Assembly (NCBI RefSeq): GCF_002099425.1
Contig: NW_018344261.1
Coordinates: forward strand, 1,513,001-1,577,000
Direction of reading: 5' to 3'
From: Phascolarctos cinereus
Taxonomy: Eukaryota; Chordata; Mammalia; Diprotodontia; Phascolarctidae
Length of the DNA: 64,000 nt
Shown here: positions 1-30,260 of the stretch, in pieces
Position numbering within the stretch: position 1 is the first letter of the stretch
Layout: the number at the start of each line of letters is the position of its first letter
Program-made: the position numbers and the translations under genes
Notes under the pieces: generated by a model
The model's database searches: none
Told to the model about the DNA's origin: nothing
Seen by the model: the letters and a program-made list of their open reading frames with translations, nothing else

Positions 1-344
1 ACTCTGAAGACTCAGAGTGAGCCTCTAGCTCACCCCTCCCCCACATTAGCCTGTCTGAGCTCTACAAAAATTCTGGCTGTGGTCTTCAGTTAAAGAGAAC
101 ACAGCAGGCATTCAGACGCCAATGCCCTTAGGGGTCTCCAGACAGAGGTCCTCATTAAAGGCACCACTCTAAGGTCAAAGCGAACCTCAGAAACACCTCG
201 GCCTCCACTTGCCTAGCTCCAGAGTTCAAAATGAATATTTGACTCTGAACATGATAAAGAGCGAGCTTTCCCAAGCCTGTGATTTCCTAACATTCCCCTC
301 CCCCATCACTCCCAACAACAAAAAATGAGCATGAGTCAACTTAC

Positions 345-19068
<18,724 letters not shown>

Positions 19069-19213
19069 GACTAACCCGGGACCCTCTGCCGAGGAGGATG
19101 AAGGAGGCGGCGGAGGAAGGTGCTGGTCCCGGTTTCTACCGCGCCCTCATGCAGCCGGCTCCGCTGGAAAAGGACAAGCAGGAGGGAGTCCCAAGCAGCC
19201 TTGCAGGACTCTG

Positions 19214-19760
19214 CACCTAGCACCCGCTTGCTGCTCCCGTTATATGCGCTCTGCCCCTCCCGGGAACCAGCGGATAAGCCGAGAGCACGGGCCACCCCCT
19301 ACCCCCTGCAGCGCTGTAACCTGAGCCTCTTTCCCCGACCCCTCCCCCTGCCCCATACCAGGCTCTGGGCCAGACCTTTGCTCCCACCCTGCCCCTCATT
19401 TTACACCTGCCCCTCTCTAGAGCACCTTTCCTTCCCAGCACCCCATTTCCCTCCCTTTCCCAGGATGCCCCCAGTTGAGGAGAGAGGAGGGTCACATTGG
19501 ACGCCCCCCACCCCCGTTCTCCCTCAGGAATGCAAAGCGCCCCACCACCACCCCCCACAGGCAGGAGAAGAGGTTGCCAGGAGGAGGGGGTGTCTCCGGC
19601 CCCTCCCTTCGGAGCTCTGCCCAGGGAGCAAGAGAGGGAGGGAAGTGTTTGCAGAGGAGAGGGCACTGAGCCCTGGATGGAGGAGGGAAGGAGGGAGGAA
19701 GCACAGCAAGCAGAAAAGAAACAGGGACCTTCAGGTGTGGGCAGGCAGGGGGCAGAGGGG
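19214..19760 (-). promoter_or_regulatory. COL2A1 core promoter and GC-rich upstream region
   Basis: Upstream of the predicted start the DNA becomes rich in G and C, with many C5-6 and GGGAGG/CCCTCCC boxes of the Sp1/KLF type (for example 19340-19360 and 19500-19560). COL2A1 is known to use Sp1-class sites beside its TATA box. Individual factor sites here are inferred. Confidence 0.75.
19240..19246 (-). promoter_or_regulatory. TATA box of COL2A1
   Basis: The gene strand reads AGCGCATATAACGGGAGC. The TATA element lies about 25-30 bases before the expected start near 19,214. Confidence 0.88.
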
Positions 19761-19819
19761 AGCCGTTAGGGAAATCTGGAATTCAAGGCCACTGAGGCAG
19801 AGAAACCGGAGTTAAATCC

Positions 19820-21090
19820 TTATAACTTTCCTCTATCCAAATTCTTTCCCCATGTCCCTCTACGCCGGAGGTCCCTAGCCATGGGATCTGACTATGCGAA
19901 ACGGAGAGGTTGAGAGAGAATGCTTCTTCGCTTCTGGGTCTGACTATGGGAAGGGCAGAGTAAGCTTAAAACACTGGGTACAGATAAGAGAGACGTGCCT
20001 CAGTCAAGAAAGGGAGGTAAGGAGAAAGGATGTGTTGCTGAAAGAGGAGACCAGTGTGAGGGATAGTGACTACAGAGAAGAGAGAGAGGTAGATGGATAA
20101 TCAAGGAGCCCTAGACCAGAAGAAAAGGCTCTGAATCTGAAGGCTGGATGGGTTGGGGAATCAAGTGTCCCTTTGTTCTAGAAAGAATCTTGTGCCCTTC
20201 TGTCAGATATGAAGTCAATGCAACTTGGCAGAAGATTTGGGAGGATTCTGAAAACCGGAATCTGAAGGTGGGAGGCCATCCAAATGAAAAGTCTTGGGAC
20301 ACAGTTGGTCACAACTGTAATTTTGGCCCAGGTTATGCCGGAGGCAGATCCATAAGGTATGGAGAACAGAGGGAAAGAATCTCAGTTTCCAAAAGGCTTT
20401 CCTTACTGTCCCTTCTATTCTTGCCATATTTCAACTCCCTCAGCTCTCTGCCTCCCTACTTACCACCTTTTCTTCTCTCATTTTTTATTTTGGGCTGAAG
20501 TGAGAGAGTTATCTGTGCCTGTGCCCTGTTAGAGTCTCTTGTATAAAAGCTGGAGAGAAAATGTGGACTTCCAAAGAGCAACAACCCTTAGCCTTGTAAT
20601 GTTCCTAGAGCTCTGGGATGGTTGGCTTAATGAGAAGACTATGTTCTATTTTTGAGGATCTTTTCACCTAGAATCTCTCTACACATTCACAAATGCCACC
20701 TTTATGGCTCAGACCACCGAGGGAAGAACAAGGATGATCAAACATTGGAATAGGTATGCCAGGATCTCCTCTGTATGAAAAAGTCAGGATGTGAAATTGC
20801 TCAGAGACCCAGGACTTGGGTGGAGCCTCTCTTACACTGAAGTGTAAGTGAGAGATAACGTTAATTATTTAGTGCCTGAAGGTCACAAGAACTCAAAAAG
20901 CAGAGAAGTCTAGGATCATTGAGTGCCAAGACAAATAGCCATATACATTTCAATAGCCCCCAAGGGCATCACTGTGTTACAGTACCAGCTAAGTAATTGC
21001 TACTCACAGTGATGACCCTAAGTAATCAAAGTTAAATTACGTTTGGTTTGAGCTGTTTAAGAAGATAGAGAAGCCTTTAATTCATTTTTT
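19820..21090. other. Upstream flank, nothing recognised
   Basis: Apparently single-copy sequence upstream of the promoter. It has short open frames without domain signs and no clear repeat. Confidence 0.5.
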
Positions 21091-21094
21091 AAAA

Positions 21095-21290
21095 ATCTCG
21101 GACAGCTCAGTGAACTGCAACGAATCCTAATTTTCAAATGAGAAGACCTTGATTTTAACCCCACATCTGCAATGAACTGACTATGTGATCGTGGGCAAGT
21201 CATATTACTTCTCTCAGTTTCCTCATCTACAAACTAAGGGATTGGACTAGATGATCTCTAAGGTCCCGGTCAGCTCTCATCCTTATGATT
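21095..21290 (+). repeat. MIR/THER-type SINE
   Basis: CTATGTGATCGTGGGCAAGT, CTCAGTTTCCTCATCTACAA and TTGGACTAGATGATCTCTAA occur in order, as in MIR3/THER elements. Confidence 0.8.
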
Positions 21291-22214
21291 TCCCTCAAAA
21301 TGGTTAAAATTGTTAAAGGCTTATTCTTAAAAGAATATGCTTCAGTTGATCTTGAAAATTAAATAATGTGGAGTGCTTCATTCTCTTACGATGTCAATTC
21401 AGTGAGGGTTCACTCTATTTTCTAAAACTTCTACAGTTGGAATAAAATAGAAGCATTGAACTATACTCTGAACATGACTCAAAGGCACTTACAGTAGCCT
21501 TTGTTTCAGCAAAATGCAAATATTCATAACTGAGGCATCCTACTTAGCCATATTGCTTCATTTACCATCAAACAGCAGAAATAAAGAACAGAAAAGTAAC
21601 ACACACACATTGCATAGAAATCAGGTCCAGTCAACAAAATGGATCAAAGTAGTTGCTTGGTGTCCTGAAATTACTTTTTGATTTATGATTTTCCCTTTTT
21701 TTTTTTTTGGATGTTTCAGCATCATGTGGACACAGGCTTCTTGGAAAACAGATGTGCAGGTAGGATATAAAGGAAAAACTCTCCTTTCCTCCCACTTCGC
21801 AAATTTAAAAATAGTGATAAAGTGAGGAAAGAAAGACATTCCAAGAGGTGAGCCCACCCCAAATATGGCAGCTTGTCAATACCCACAGTTTTCTCAAACC
21901 TCTGGTTGTACTGAAAATAGACAATGTAGCAATTGAAGGACAGATTGGCAGCACTCACTCAACATTACCCGGCTTCCTCTGAGTAGACTTAATTCAGGAA
22001 TGCTTTAATGATCTACTTGTGTTTTCCTCTGACTTTTTTTTTAGTAGTCCTAGTCGTGAATGACTAAGGTAAAATTTCAATATTTGTAGTATACCATTCA
22101 CCCCTTAGAAACTTAAATATATAACTGTATATAATCAAATTCAAAACTGTAATGAGTCCCACCTAAGTCTCTATAGCCCCAAATAACAGGGAAAAAAATT
22201 AATACCTAGCAAGT

Positions 22215-22430
22215 CACATTTTTGTAGCATGCTAAAATTTTTTTATCGTGTTTACAAAGTACCTTCCTTGCAAAAACCCTATGAGGTAGCTCATGCAAGT
22301 ATTAATATCCCCATTTTAAAGATGAAAAAACAGAGATTCAGATACATTAGATGATGCATTTATGTTCACTGACAAAGTTGATAAATATTGGAGCCAACAT
22401 TTTCCCTCAAGGGCTTCTGCCTTTAGGCCT
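22215..22430 (-). repeat. MIR-family SINE fragment
   Basis: TTTACAAAGTACCTTCCTTG, CCCTATGAGGTAGCTC and CCCCATTTTAAAGATGAAAA are the reverse of the MIR 3' half and core. Confidence 0.7.
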
Positions 22431-22984
22431 ACCACACTTTTTTCTATATTATCTTGACTCTCAGGTAAGAAGAGATACAATCCATGGCCACTATGACTTT
22501 AGATCAGTAACTGGCTATAGAAAAGAAATGAGAAGGCCACACCCACACTTAGCCATTCAGGTATTTGGCTCTAACCAGTCAGAATCTGTCAGAAATGAGG
22601 TTGTTTATCCTTACTCTAACATTAAACTTGAAGCTCTCATTAAGAAAAGACAAGTTTAACAGCATCACCTCATTATGAAGGAACTGATTCAAAAGCTATG
22701 TATAAAGCTGGCCCTGAACTAGGTAGGAATCAAAGGCAAAGGTGTGATAAATGCTTAACAACCAACTGGGGGGGGGGGGAGCGCAGAGAAGAGAAGACCA
22801 TGCATAATACACTTTAAATCGAATCTGCATTATTAACATTTTTTCTATCACTTTCTGAAGTCTAGACAATTAACAAACCAACAAACAGAGCCTTGATTTG
22901 TAATGATTACCAATTTCCAAGGTTTAAATGCTCACACTGAAAATTTAAAAACCTGCTCTTGTGGACAAATTGAACAAATTGACC

Positions 22985-23215
22985 CCAGCAGCCACCACTT
23001 GTTAAGCACCTATTAGGTGCCAGGCAATGTGCCAAATACCGAGGCCACAAAGAAAGACAAAAGACAGTACCTGCTCTCAAGGAGTTCACAATCTAGGGGA
23101 GCCCAAGGTGCTCTGTGGAATTATTTTCATTTAGAGCTGTGACCTTCCTAAAATACTACTTTCATCATGCTTGTTCAAGAACCTATCAATCAGTGAATAA
23201 ACAGTAAAATTATAT
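22985..23215 (-). mobile_element. L2 LINE 3' end fragment
   Basis: TTAAGCACCTATTAGGTGCC and CTCAAGGAGTTCACAATCTA are the reverse complement of the L2 3' terminus. Unassigned AT-rich sequence with ATAC/ATAT repeats follows to 23,300. Confidence 0.75.
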
Positions 23216-24033
23216 TATGCTTAAAGGCACCGTAATATTATCAATGATACATACACATATACATATATGTATTTATACATATATACACACATATGCACTG
23301 AATAGTATAGTACCTAGGTACTTGAAGGAAAATATAACCAAATTATGGGAGAAAATAGAAAATTAAGGTGTAATAATTGGTTATCTCAATATACTCCTTT
23401 CAGACTTAGAAAAATCTGACAAAATATATGAGAATTTTAGAAAAGTTAGATATGATATATAATTACTGAATATAAATAAGATGGAATATTATATGTGTAT
23501 ATATTACATATACACATATTTTGATGCAGATATAAGCTTTTCATGACCATGTCCTATATCATAAAAACATCTTACACAAATACAAAAAAATCAACAGAAA
23601 TTACTGACCACCATACAATAAAATAATAATCATTCAAAAATGTAATCTATTTATAATCAATACAAAGGTCAGTTAAAGAAAGGATGCAAGCTTAAATGGA
23701 GACTAAGAAAATTAATCCTAAAGAATTGATGGATCAAATAGCAAATTATACAAACAACACATAATTTTATTAAAGAAAACTACAACAATGAGGTAACCTA
23801 CCAAAACCTTTGGGATTTAGGCTAATCTTTGGAAAAACTGATATCTCTAAACACACATACATGAAAGAAGGAAAAGGACAAGTCAATGAACTGAGCATGC
23901 AGCTACAAAGATGGAAAAAAGAACAAATCAAAACACTCTAACCAAACAGAAAAATAGAAATTATGAAAATCATAGAAGTAATAAAATTGGAGATATTTAA
24001 AATAATTGACCTTATAAATAAAAGTAGGAACTA

Positions 24034-24179
24034 TTTTTTTTTGGCAATTGGGGTTAAGTGACTTGCCCAGGGTCACACAGCTAGTAAGTGTCAAGTGCTC
24101 GGTCTGAGGCCAGATTTGAACTCAGGTCCTCCTGACTTCAAGGCTGGTGCTCTATCCACTGCGCCACCTAGCTGCCCCT
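24034..24179 (-). mobile_element. Marsupial tRNA-headed SINE
   Basis: Full-length reverse copy ending CACCTAGCTGCCCC, flanked by GGAACTA on both sides (24027-24033 and 24180-24186). Confidence 0.92.
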
Positions 24180-24735
24180 GGAACTAATTTTTTTAAAATT
24201 AAATTGATAAACTTAACTAATCTGATTTTTAAAAACCCAAGAAAACCAAATTACCAATATAAAAAAATTTAAAAGGAGAATTCATAAGTGAAGGGGAAAT
24301 AAGATGGGTGTCATCTCTATCATACCAGCCATAAAAGAACTTTCACCTCTCCACCTCATAAAAAGATCAGGTGGATTTAGAAGTGAATTCTTACAAATTG
24401 TGAAAGAACAACTAATTTCAATATCACAAAAATTCTTTGCAATGATAATGAAGGAAAGTATCCTACCAAATTCTTTCTATGAGACAGATATTATGCTGAT
24501 ACCTAACCTAGGAAGAGATGAAACAGAGAAAGAAAACTACAAATCATATCAACACAAAATTATTCAATATAAATATTGGCAAAAAAATTACAATAATATA
24601 TTTAAAAGGTTTTGTTTTGGATTTATTAGATTTTTGACAGGAATCATTGGTTCAATATTTGAAAAATAATAAATAGAATGAACCACATTAACAAAACAAA
24701 TAATAAAAATCACATGGTTGTATTAAAATAAATGG

Positions 24736-24880
24736 GGGCAGCTAGGTGGTGCAGTGGATAGAACACTGGCCCTGAAGTCAAGAGGACCTGAGTTCAAATC
24801 CTGCCTCAGACCAAATACTTGATACTTACTAGTTGTGTGACCCTGGGCAAGTCACTTAATCCCAATTGCCTAAAAAAATG
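24736..24880 (+). mobile_element. Marsupial tRNA-headed SINE
   Basis: Forward copy from GGGCAGCTAGGTGGTGC to CCAATTGCC plus an A-rich tail. AAATAAATGG flanks it at 24726-24735 and 24881-24890. Confidence 0.92.
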
Positions 24881-25087
24881 AAATAAATGGTGCTTTTATG
24901 TTAAAAACACTAAAAACATAAAATAAATGGAGAATTCATTTATATGGTAAGCATTGTCTATCAAATCAAGAGCCAGCTTTATCTGTAATGGACAAATGCT
25001 AGAAAAGCTTCAATAAAATCGGGGTAAAGCAAGGAAGTCCATTGTTACCACCATTTTTTGATATAGTTCTAAAAATACTAGCTTTAA

Positions 25088-25315
25088 TGCTATTTTTCAC
25101 TTTCTGTCTTTCATCCTTTTTTATTTTTATTTTTATTGAGTCTTCTTGTACAAAATGACTAATACGGAAATATTTCACATGATTGCACATGTATATTAGG
25201 GAGGAGGGAGGAGAAGGAAGAAGGGAGGGTTGAATTTGGAACACAAAACTTTAAAAAAAGTTTTAAAATTGTTTTAACATGTAATTAGGGAGGAATAAAA
25301 TATAAAAAATAAAAT
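25088..25315 (+). mobile_element. Short retroposon with A-rich tail, family not named
   Basis: A near-exact 16-bp duplication (AAAATACTAGCTTTAA / AAAATACTAGTTTTAG) encloses about 228 bp ending in AAATAAAATAAA. The body holds TTCACATGATTGCACATG and AATTTGGAACACAAAAC, which I know as a common marsupial retroposon 3' end. It sits inside the L1 RT region. Confidence 0.7.
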
Positions 25316-25639
25316 AAAATACTAGTTTTAGCAAAAAGACAAGAAAAAAATTGAGGGAATCAATTTGGTGAAAAAGAAACAAAGTCGTCACTTTTTCTGG
25401 AGAGCCAGCTAAAAATTAATTGAAATAATAACTTCACTAAAGTAGGATGGTATAAAATAAATTCATAAAAATCATCAGTATATGACTAGGAAATCCCAGC
25501 AGAAAGAGAACCAAAAAAAAAAGTATTCTATTTAAAATAGCTAAAGAACATGTAAAATATCTGGTAATTCCTCTACCAAGACACACATAAGAACTTTGTG
25601 ACCAGAACTACAAAACACTTTTTAGAATAAAGGATTGGA

Positions 25640-25878
25640 TTGGGGGCTGGACCTATGATTTTACTGATATAGTGAGCTCATTGATAAGGAAACTCCTTCT
25701 ACCAGTATATGTTGGCACCTTCTCAGCAGCTTATAGATTTATAGAGGCACTTAGAGGACTAAAGTATTAAGTGATTTGCATGAGGTCATACAGTGAATAT
25801 GTGTGACAGGTGGGACTTGAACCCAGGCTTTCCTGGTGCTAAGGCTATCTGTCTGTCATGCTGCCTCTGCAGAAGTAA
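25640..25878 (-). repeat. MIR-related SINE
   Basis: CTATGATTTTACTGATATAG, GGGACTTGAACCCAGGC and GTCATGCTGCCTCTGC mark a MIR-type SINE between two parts of the L1. Confidence 0.65.
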
Positions 25879-25914
25879 AACAACCATAAACAAATGGAGA
25901 AATGTTGATTGGTC

Positions 25915-25937
25915 CATTTATGTATATGTATACATGC

Positions 25938-25969
<32 letters not shown>

Positions 25970-25975
25970 ATAACA
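25915..25975. repeat. (TA)n microsatellite
   Basis: ATGTATAC units leading to about 24 bp of pure TA. Confidence 0.95.
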
Positions 25976-26095
25976 ACAATAATAGCATTTATATTGCACT
26001 TTGAGGTTTACAAAGCACTTTGCAAAAATTATTTCCTTTGATCTTCACAATAACCCTGGAAGGTAGGTGCTATGATTATCACTATTTTTATTCAT
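25972..26095 (-). repeat. MIR-family SINE fragment
   Basis: ACAATAATAGCATTTATATT, TTTACAAAGCACTTTGCAAA and CTGGAAGGTAGGTGCTATGA are the reverse MIR 3' half. Confidence 0.75.
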
Positions 26096-26559
26096 GCATT
26101 CTGTGCCATACCAAACTGCTTCATGGGAGTAGAAAAATAAAATAAAATTCATCTTTAGAAAGAAAAGAACAATCTCAAGGGAAATGAAAAAATAGGATAG
26201 AATAGGACTTGGCATTACCAGATCTCAAACTGTACTACAAAGTCCAGAGGCAAACAGCATAGCAGCATAGTGTTTGATAAATCCAAAGACTTCAATTATT
26301 TGACAAAAACTGCTGGGAAAGCTAGAAAGCAGTCTGAAAGAAATTAGGTTTAAACCAACATCTACTGCAATATACCAAAATAAACTGCAAATCAATATAT
26401 GCCATAGATATCAAAGGTCACGTGGTAAATAAATTAGAAGATCAGGGAAAGGGAAAGCTATCATGCCTGTGGACAGGGAAAGAATTCATAGCCAAATAAA
26501 GGATAAGATAAGAAGAGATAAAACGGGCAGTTTTGATTACATAATTTTTTAAAAAATTT

Positions 26560-27100
26560 ATTCCAACAATCAATCAATACTTATTAAATATCTACTGTGT
26601 ACTGGTCACTGAGCTAAGAATCCAGGATATGAAAAGAGGCAAAAGACTGTGCCTACCCTTAGGGAGCTCATATTCTAATGGTAGAGACAATACATAAACA
26701 AATATATACAAAACAAGCTATATATAAGGTAAATAAGAAATAATTAAAAGGGGAAGGCACTAGAATTAAGAAGGATTAGGGAAGGCTTCCATTAAAAGAT
26801 GAGATATTATTTGGGGCACAAAGGAAACCAGGGAGGTCAATAGTCCAGAAGGAGGAAGGAGAGAATACCAGGCATGAGGGATAGCCAAAGAAAATGCCCA
26901 AAGCCAAAAGATGGAATGTATTGTTCACAGAACAGCCAGGAGGCCAGTGTCACTGGATTGAAAAGTGCTTGTTGGGAAATAAGGCATAAAAAGACCAGAA
27001 AGGTAGGAGAAGGCTAGGTTATGAAGGGCTTTGAATGCCAAGCAAAATTTTTCTTATCTGATCCTAGAGCTAATTGGGAGCCTGTAGTGAGCATTAATTT
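26560..27100 (-). mobile_element. L2 LINE, 3' end (about 540 bp), inside an L1
   Basis: Reverse complement L2 landmarks in order: ATCAATACTTATTAAATATC (3' terminus), CTTAGGGAGCTCATATTCTA, GGCTTCCATTAAAAGATGAG and TTATGAAGGGCTTTGAATGC. L1 ORF2 sequence continues on both sides. Confidence 0.82.
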
Positions 27101-27533
27101 ATCTGGAAGATTTTTTGAAGTATTTCCTATAAATATATAAGAATAAGAACCATCTACCACTAGTACAGTCAAAGGATATAAACAGACCATTCTCAAAAGC
27201 AGAGATGCAAGACGTCAGCAACCAAATAAAAATATCCCAAATCATTAATAATAAGAGAAATGCGAATTAAAATGACTATTAGATTTTACATCACATCCAT
27301 TAGATTGGCAAAGATGACAAAAATATGTATGAAATAATGATTCTTGATAGAGCTGTGAAATGGTCCAACCATTCTAGAAACAAATATGAAACTGTTGACC
27401 AAAAATTCAATAAACTATTCATACCCTGCACATACCCTGTGCAATACCCTGCGCAACTATGTTATATGCTAAATAAATTAAATTATTATTATGATTGTCA
27501 AGGAATAGGTCCATGTGTGGCCAGGAGTATTGC

Positions 27534-28360
27534 TGTGTGGCTCCAAGAAAGGCAGAATAGATATCTCTAGCCTCTTTAACAAAGGAGGCTTTAATTCTTA
27601 CCACGAGCAGAAGTAGGAGCCAGAGACTATCTTGCTCTCCTCAGAGAGAGGAGGTAACTAGGCTAGAATTATATCTATCTGCTCCCTTAAATATTATTAG
27701 TCTTGGTACAGATATGAGGGACCTGTGGCCTCAAGGCCACATGTGGCCCTCTAGATCTTCAAGTGCAGTACTTTGACTAAATCCAAACTTCACAGAACAA
27801 ATCCCCTTAATAGAAAGATTTGTTCTGTAAAACTTGGACTCACTCAAAAGGCCACACCCAAGGACCTAGAAGTCCGTGTTCCCCACTGCTGGTAGGGGAT
27901 ATGATAAGGTTCAGTCTAAGTTGTTATCTCTTTATCATTATAATTGGGAGAAATTGGGGATCCCAAGCTCTATATTCAAAGCTTGGCCCCTTTTCCAACA
28001 AATATCAGTTGCATGATGAACACACATAGCAAATAGCAAAGAAATCTATTTAGCCAAATCATAGCAAAACAGAAATCAAAAAAGGTTATACATAGGAGAA
28101 TATAACAGATAATACAGAATGAAGGAGGTCTCCCATTGGGAGTGAGGCAACCCAACTCAACCAAGAGAGTTCTAGATCTTACCCAAGGGAAAACTCTGCA
28201 GTCTCTAGTGCAACAAGCTAGGGACTGCTAACTCTTCTCATGGTCTTCCCAAAGTCTTTTTCCTCAACAATCTGATGTAGGTTTGGTCTCTTCTATCTTC
28301 CATTTTGAAGGTGGAAGCCAGAGGTACCCAAAGCAACTTGAAGCTTGAAGAGTCCTGAAA
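27534..28360 (-). mobile_element. LTR-like repeat, copy A (fossil, carries a DNA transposon)
   Basis: It is homologous along its length to 52,900-53,555 (shared: ATCTCTAGCCTCTT, TATATCTATCTGCTCC or similar, GATCCCAAGCTCTATATTC, GAACACACATAGCAAATA, AAATCTATTTA). About 800 bp, with a hairpin-like A-rich region and a CACACA/CATACA end on the minus strand. This suggests a solo LTR of an old endogenous retrovirus, but no internal genes were found and the class is unproven. Confidence 0.5.
27709..27894. mobile_element. Palindromic non-autonomous hAT-like DNA transposon
   Basis: Ends resemble CAG...GGGAACCTG and GTTCCCCACTGCTG. An internal inverted pair, ACAGAACAAATC and GATTTGTTCTGTAAA, forms the centre. 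TGGTA flanks both sides. The homologous site in copy B (52,900-53,555) lacks it, so its insertion into the older repeat is directly visible. A second copy is at 56,034. Confidence 0.75.
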
Positions 28361-28482
28361 AGGATTTAAAAAGGCTTGGAGCTCTTCCCTTCTAACCAAC
28401 TCTGCCTCAACCTTCATGCAGGGGAGGGCATTCATCTCCACCAATAAGGAGAATCCCATATCAACAGGCTTTGAGACAGGCA

Positions 28483-28690
28483 TAATAATAATAATAATAA
28501 TTTGATAATAAATAATAACATAAGTAATAAAAATATATAGAAGGAGAAGGAGAAAGAGAAGGAGAAGAAGAAGAAAAAGAAGAAGAAGAAAAAGAAGAAG
28601 AAGAAGAAGAAGAAGAAGAAGAAGAAGAAGAAGAAGAAGAAGAAGAAGAAGAAGAAGAAGAGAAGAAGAAGAAGAAGAAGAAGAAGAAGT
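28483..28690. repeat. (GAA)n-rich microsatellite with AAT prelude
   Basis: An AAT-type repeat (28483-28535) leads into GGAGAA units and then about 95 bp of almost pure GAA (one interruption near 28,661). Long leucine or phenylalanine frames here are artefacts of this repeat. Confidence 0.97.
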
Positions 28691-28769
28691 GACAATCAAT
28701 TGGGGAGTGCTGAACAAGTTATAAGATATGAATATAATGGAAGATTACTACATTTTAAGATGTGAAGAA

Positions 28770-29155
28770 AGAGAAAGATTCAAATCCTAGCCCTGCTACT
28801 TATTACCAGTTTGGCTTTGTGCAAGTAATTTTACCACTTAATTTCTTCATCTTTAAAATGAGGGAGTTGAAATAAATTACCTTTGAGGTCCTGAGTTAAG
28901 TTCAAATCTGGGATGGACTACATCATACAGCAGAGGTCAACAGATCAAAATCATGGGCTTGTAGCTGGAAGGATTTTACAGAACAAATAGTCCATCCCCC
29001 CACCACCCCATTTTACAGATGAGGAAACTGAATTTATAGTGATAAAATGATAAGACCAATTGGGATCATTCAGGTAGAAAGTGGTAGAGCCAGGATGTGA
29101 ACCTGGGTCCTCTGACACTCAATCCAGTGTTCTTTCTGAGGCATTATGCTATTAC
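28770..29155. repeat. Two MIR-type SINE fragments
   Basis: A forward piece (28,770-28,915) has CAAATCCTAGCCCTGCTACT and TTTCTTCATCTTTAAAATGA. A reverse piece (28,955-29,155) has CCATTTTACAGATGAGGAAA and GAACCTGGGTCCTCTGACA. Confidence 0.7.
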
Positions 29156-29159
29156 CCTA

Positions 29160-29720
29160 GCACCATCTGACATTCTGCCACTGCTCCAGCTGCCTGGTAT
29201 AAGACCCAAGGGAAAAATAGCAAATTCTCTAGAACCTTTCACATTTTCTCAGAGGCTTAGTTGATGACAGTAGCAAATTTCTCCAAGGGCCGAACAGGTC
29301 CAGACTAATTTTCTCCCTTTTGGGCCAGAAATGCAAACAGCTCCCAACAACTACACATGTACTCCCATCATAATGATGAAGTAGGGCATCCCAAGCAGTC
29401 TCCATCCTCTTAATGACTAGTGATGGGCAGACATGCCAATTACGGAGCCCACCTGGAGGCCCTGAAGCTGTGCATTCCTGAGCTTCAGCCTCAGACTGAA
29501 TAGGCAACAGGGAAAAGAATTCCCCTACTAGTGAATCCTAATAGCTGCCATTCATCTACCAAGCAGAAATGCCAAGTTAGCTGTCACAGGAATAGCATAG
29601 TTTCCATGTCCCTGTTGTGCTTCACCTGGTCAGCCAACAGAGTTATCAGTTCATCAAATACTTATTGACATGCCCTTTGGTAATTGAGAAAATACATTTC
29701 CTTCCTTGTTTTGTTTAGGC
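29160..29720. other. Apparently single-copy, nothing recognised
   Basis: No repeat or coding signal that I can support. Confidence 0.4.
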
Positions 29721-29879
29721 AGGGAAATGTGTATGTGTAATGTTGTATTTTCTATCAGATTTGGTTGTTATGTTGGTTAGTTTTGATTAATTGCTTTCCT
29801 CCCACCTCTCCTTCCTGTCTATCCTTTGTTACAAGTAACAGTTTACAAGTAAGGGAATGGGGAGAAATAGAGTCAGAGA

Positions 29880-30260
29880 TGAAGGGGATATTAAAAACAA
29901 AAGATATCAATTACAAAATTAAAGAAAAAATGGCCCTTTGAAGTACATTATTGTAGTCGCCATGTGTATTATTCTCTTGGTTATTTTTGCTTTATTCTGC
30001 ATCAATTTATAGAAGTCTCCCCAAGTTTCTCTGCATCCTTCATAGTCTTCATTTCTTAAGATACAACGCGATTCCACTAAACCACAATTCCTTCGCTCAT
30101 TCTCCAAATGATAGGCATCCATCTTCCAGTTTTTTGCTGTCACAAAAAGTGTTGTCATGAATATTTTGGTACATATGGGATCTTTCCTGGTGTCTCTGAC
30201 CTCCTCGGAACAAATGCCCAGAACTAGCATCACTGGGTCAAAAGGAATGAACACTTTAAT
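29880..30260 (-). mobile_element. L1 LINE, ORF2 C-terminal fragment
   Basis: The minus strand reads IPFDPVMLVLGIC, then ICTKIFMTTLFVTAKNWK, matching the L1 ORF2 tail (LPFDPAIPLLGIYP...FIAALFTIAKTWN type). It is diverged and 5'-truncated. 29,720-29,880 may be a neighbouring retroposon tail. Confidence 0.85.

Larger units (their letters stand above)
23300..27475 (+). mobile_element. Old L1 LINE ORF2, broken and split by at least five later insertions
   Basis: Plus-strand ORF2 blocks appear in the correct order: the end of the endonuclease domain near 23,370, the pre-RT region at 23,790-24,000, ILPNSFYETDIMLIPNLGRD in the RT finger region (about 24,460-24,520), the RT palm/thumb at 24,960-25,640, and C-terminal parts at 25,880-26,540 and 27,110-27,470. 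Stops and frame changes are frequent. Insertions: a SINE at 24,034, a SINE at 24,736, a short retroposon at 25,088, MIR-type SINEs at 25,640 and 25,970, and an L2 at 26,560. No 5' UTR or ORF1 is seen. Confidence 0.85.

Noticed and set aside
19120-19815. Open frames of up to 231 codons on both strands in the GC-rich promoter
   Set aside because: GC-rich DNA has few stops. The frames overlap the COL2A1 promoter and 5' UTR, are Pro/Arg rich and show no domain.
24034-24179. tRNA-like sequences in this and the other SINE copies
   Set aside because: They are tRNA-derived heads of SINEs; none folds convincingly as a working tRNA gene, so no tRNA is called.
28238-28717. Poly-Leu and poly-Phe open frames
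   Set aside because: Pure products of the GAA repeat.
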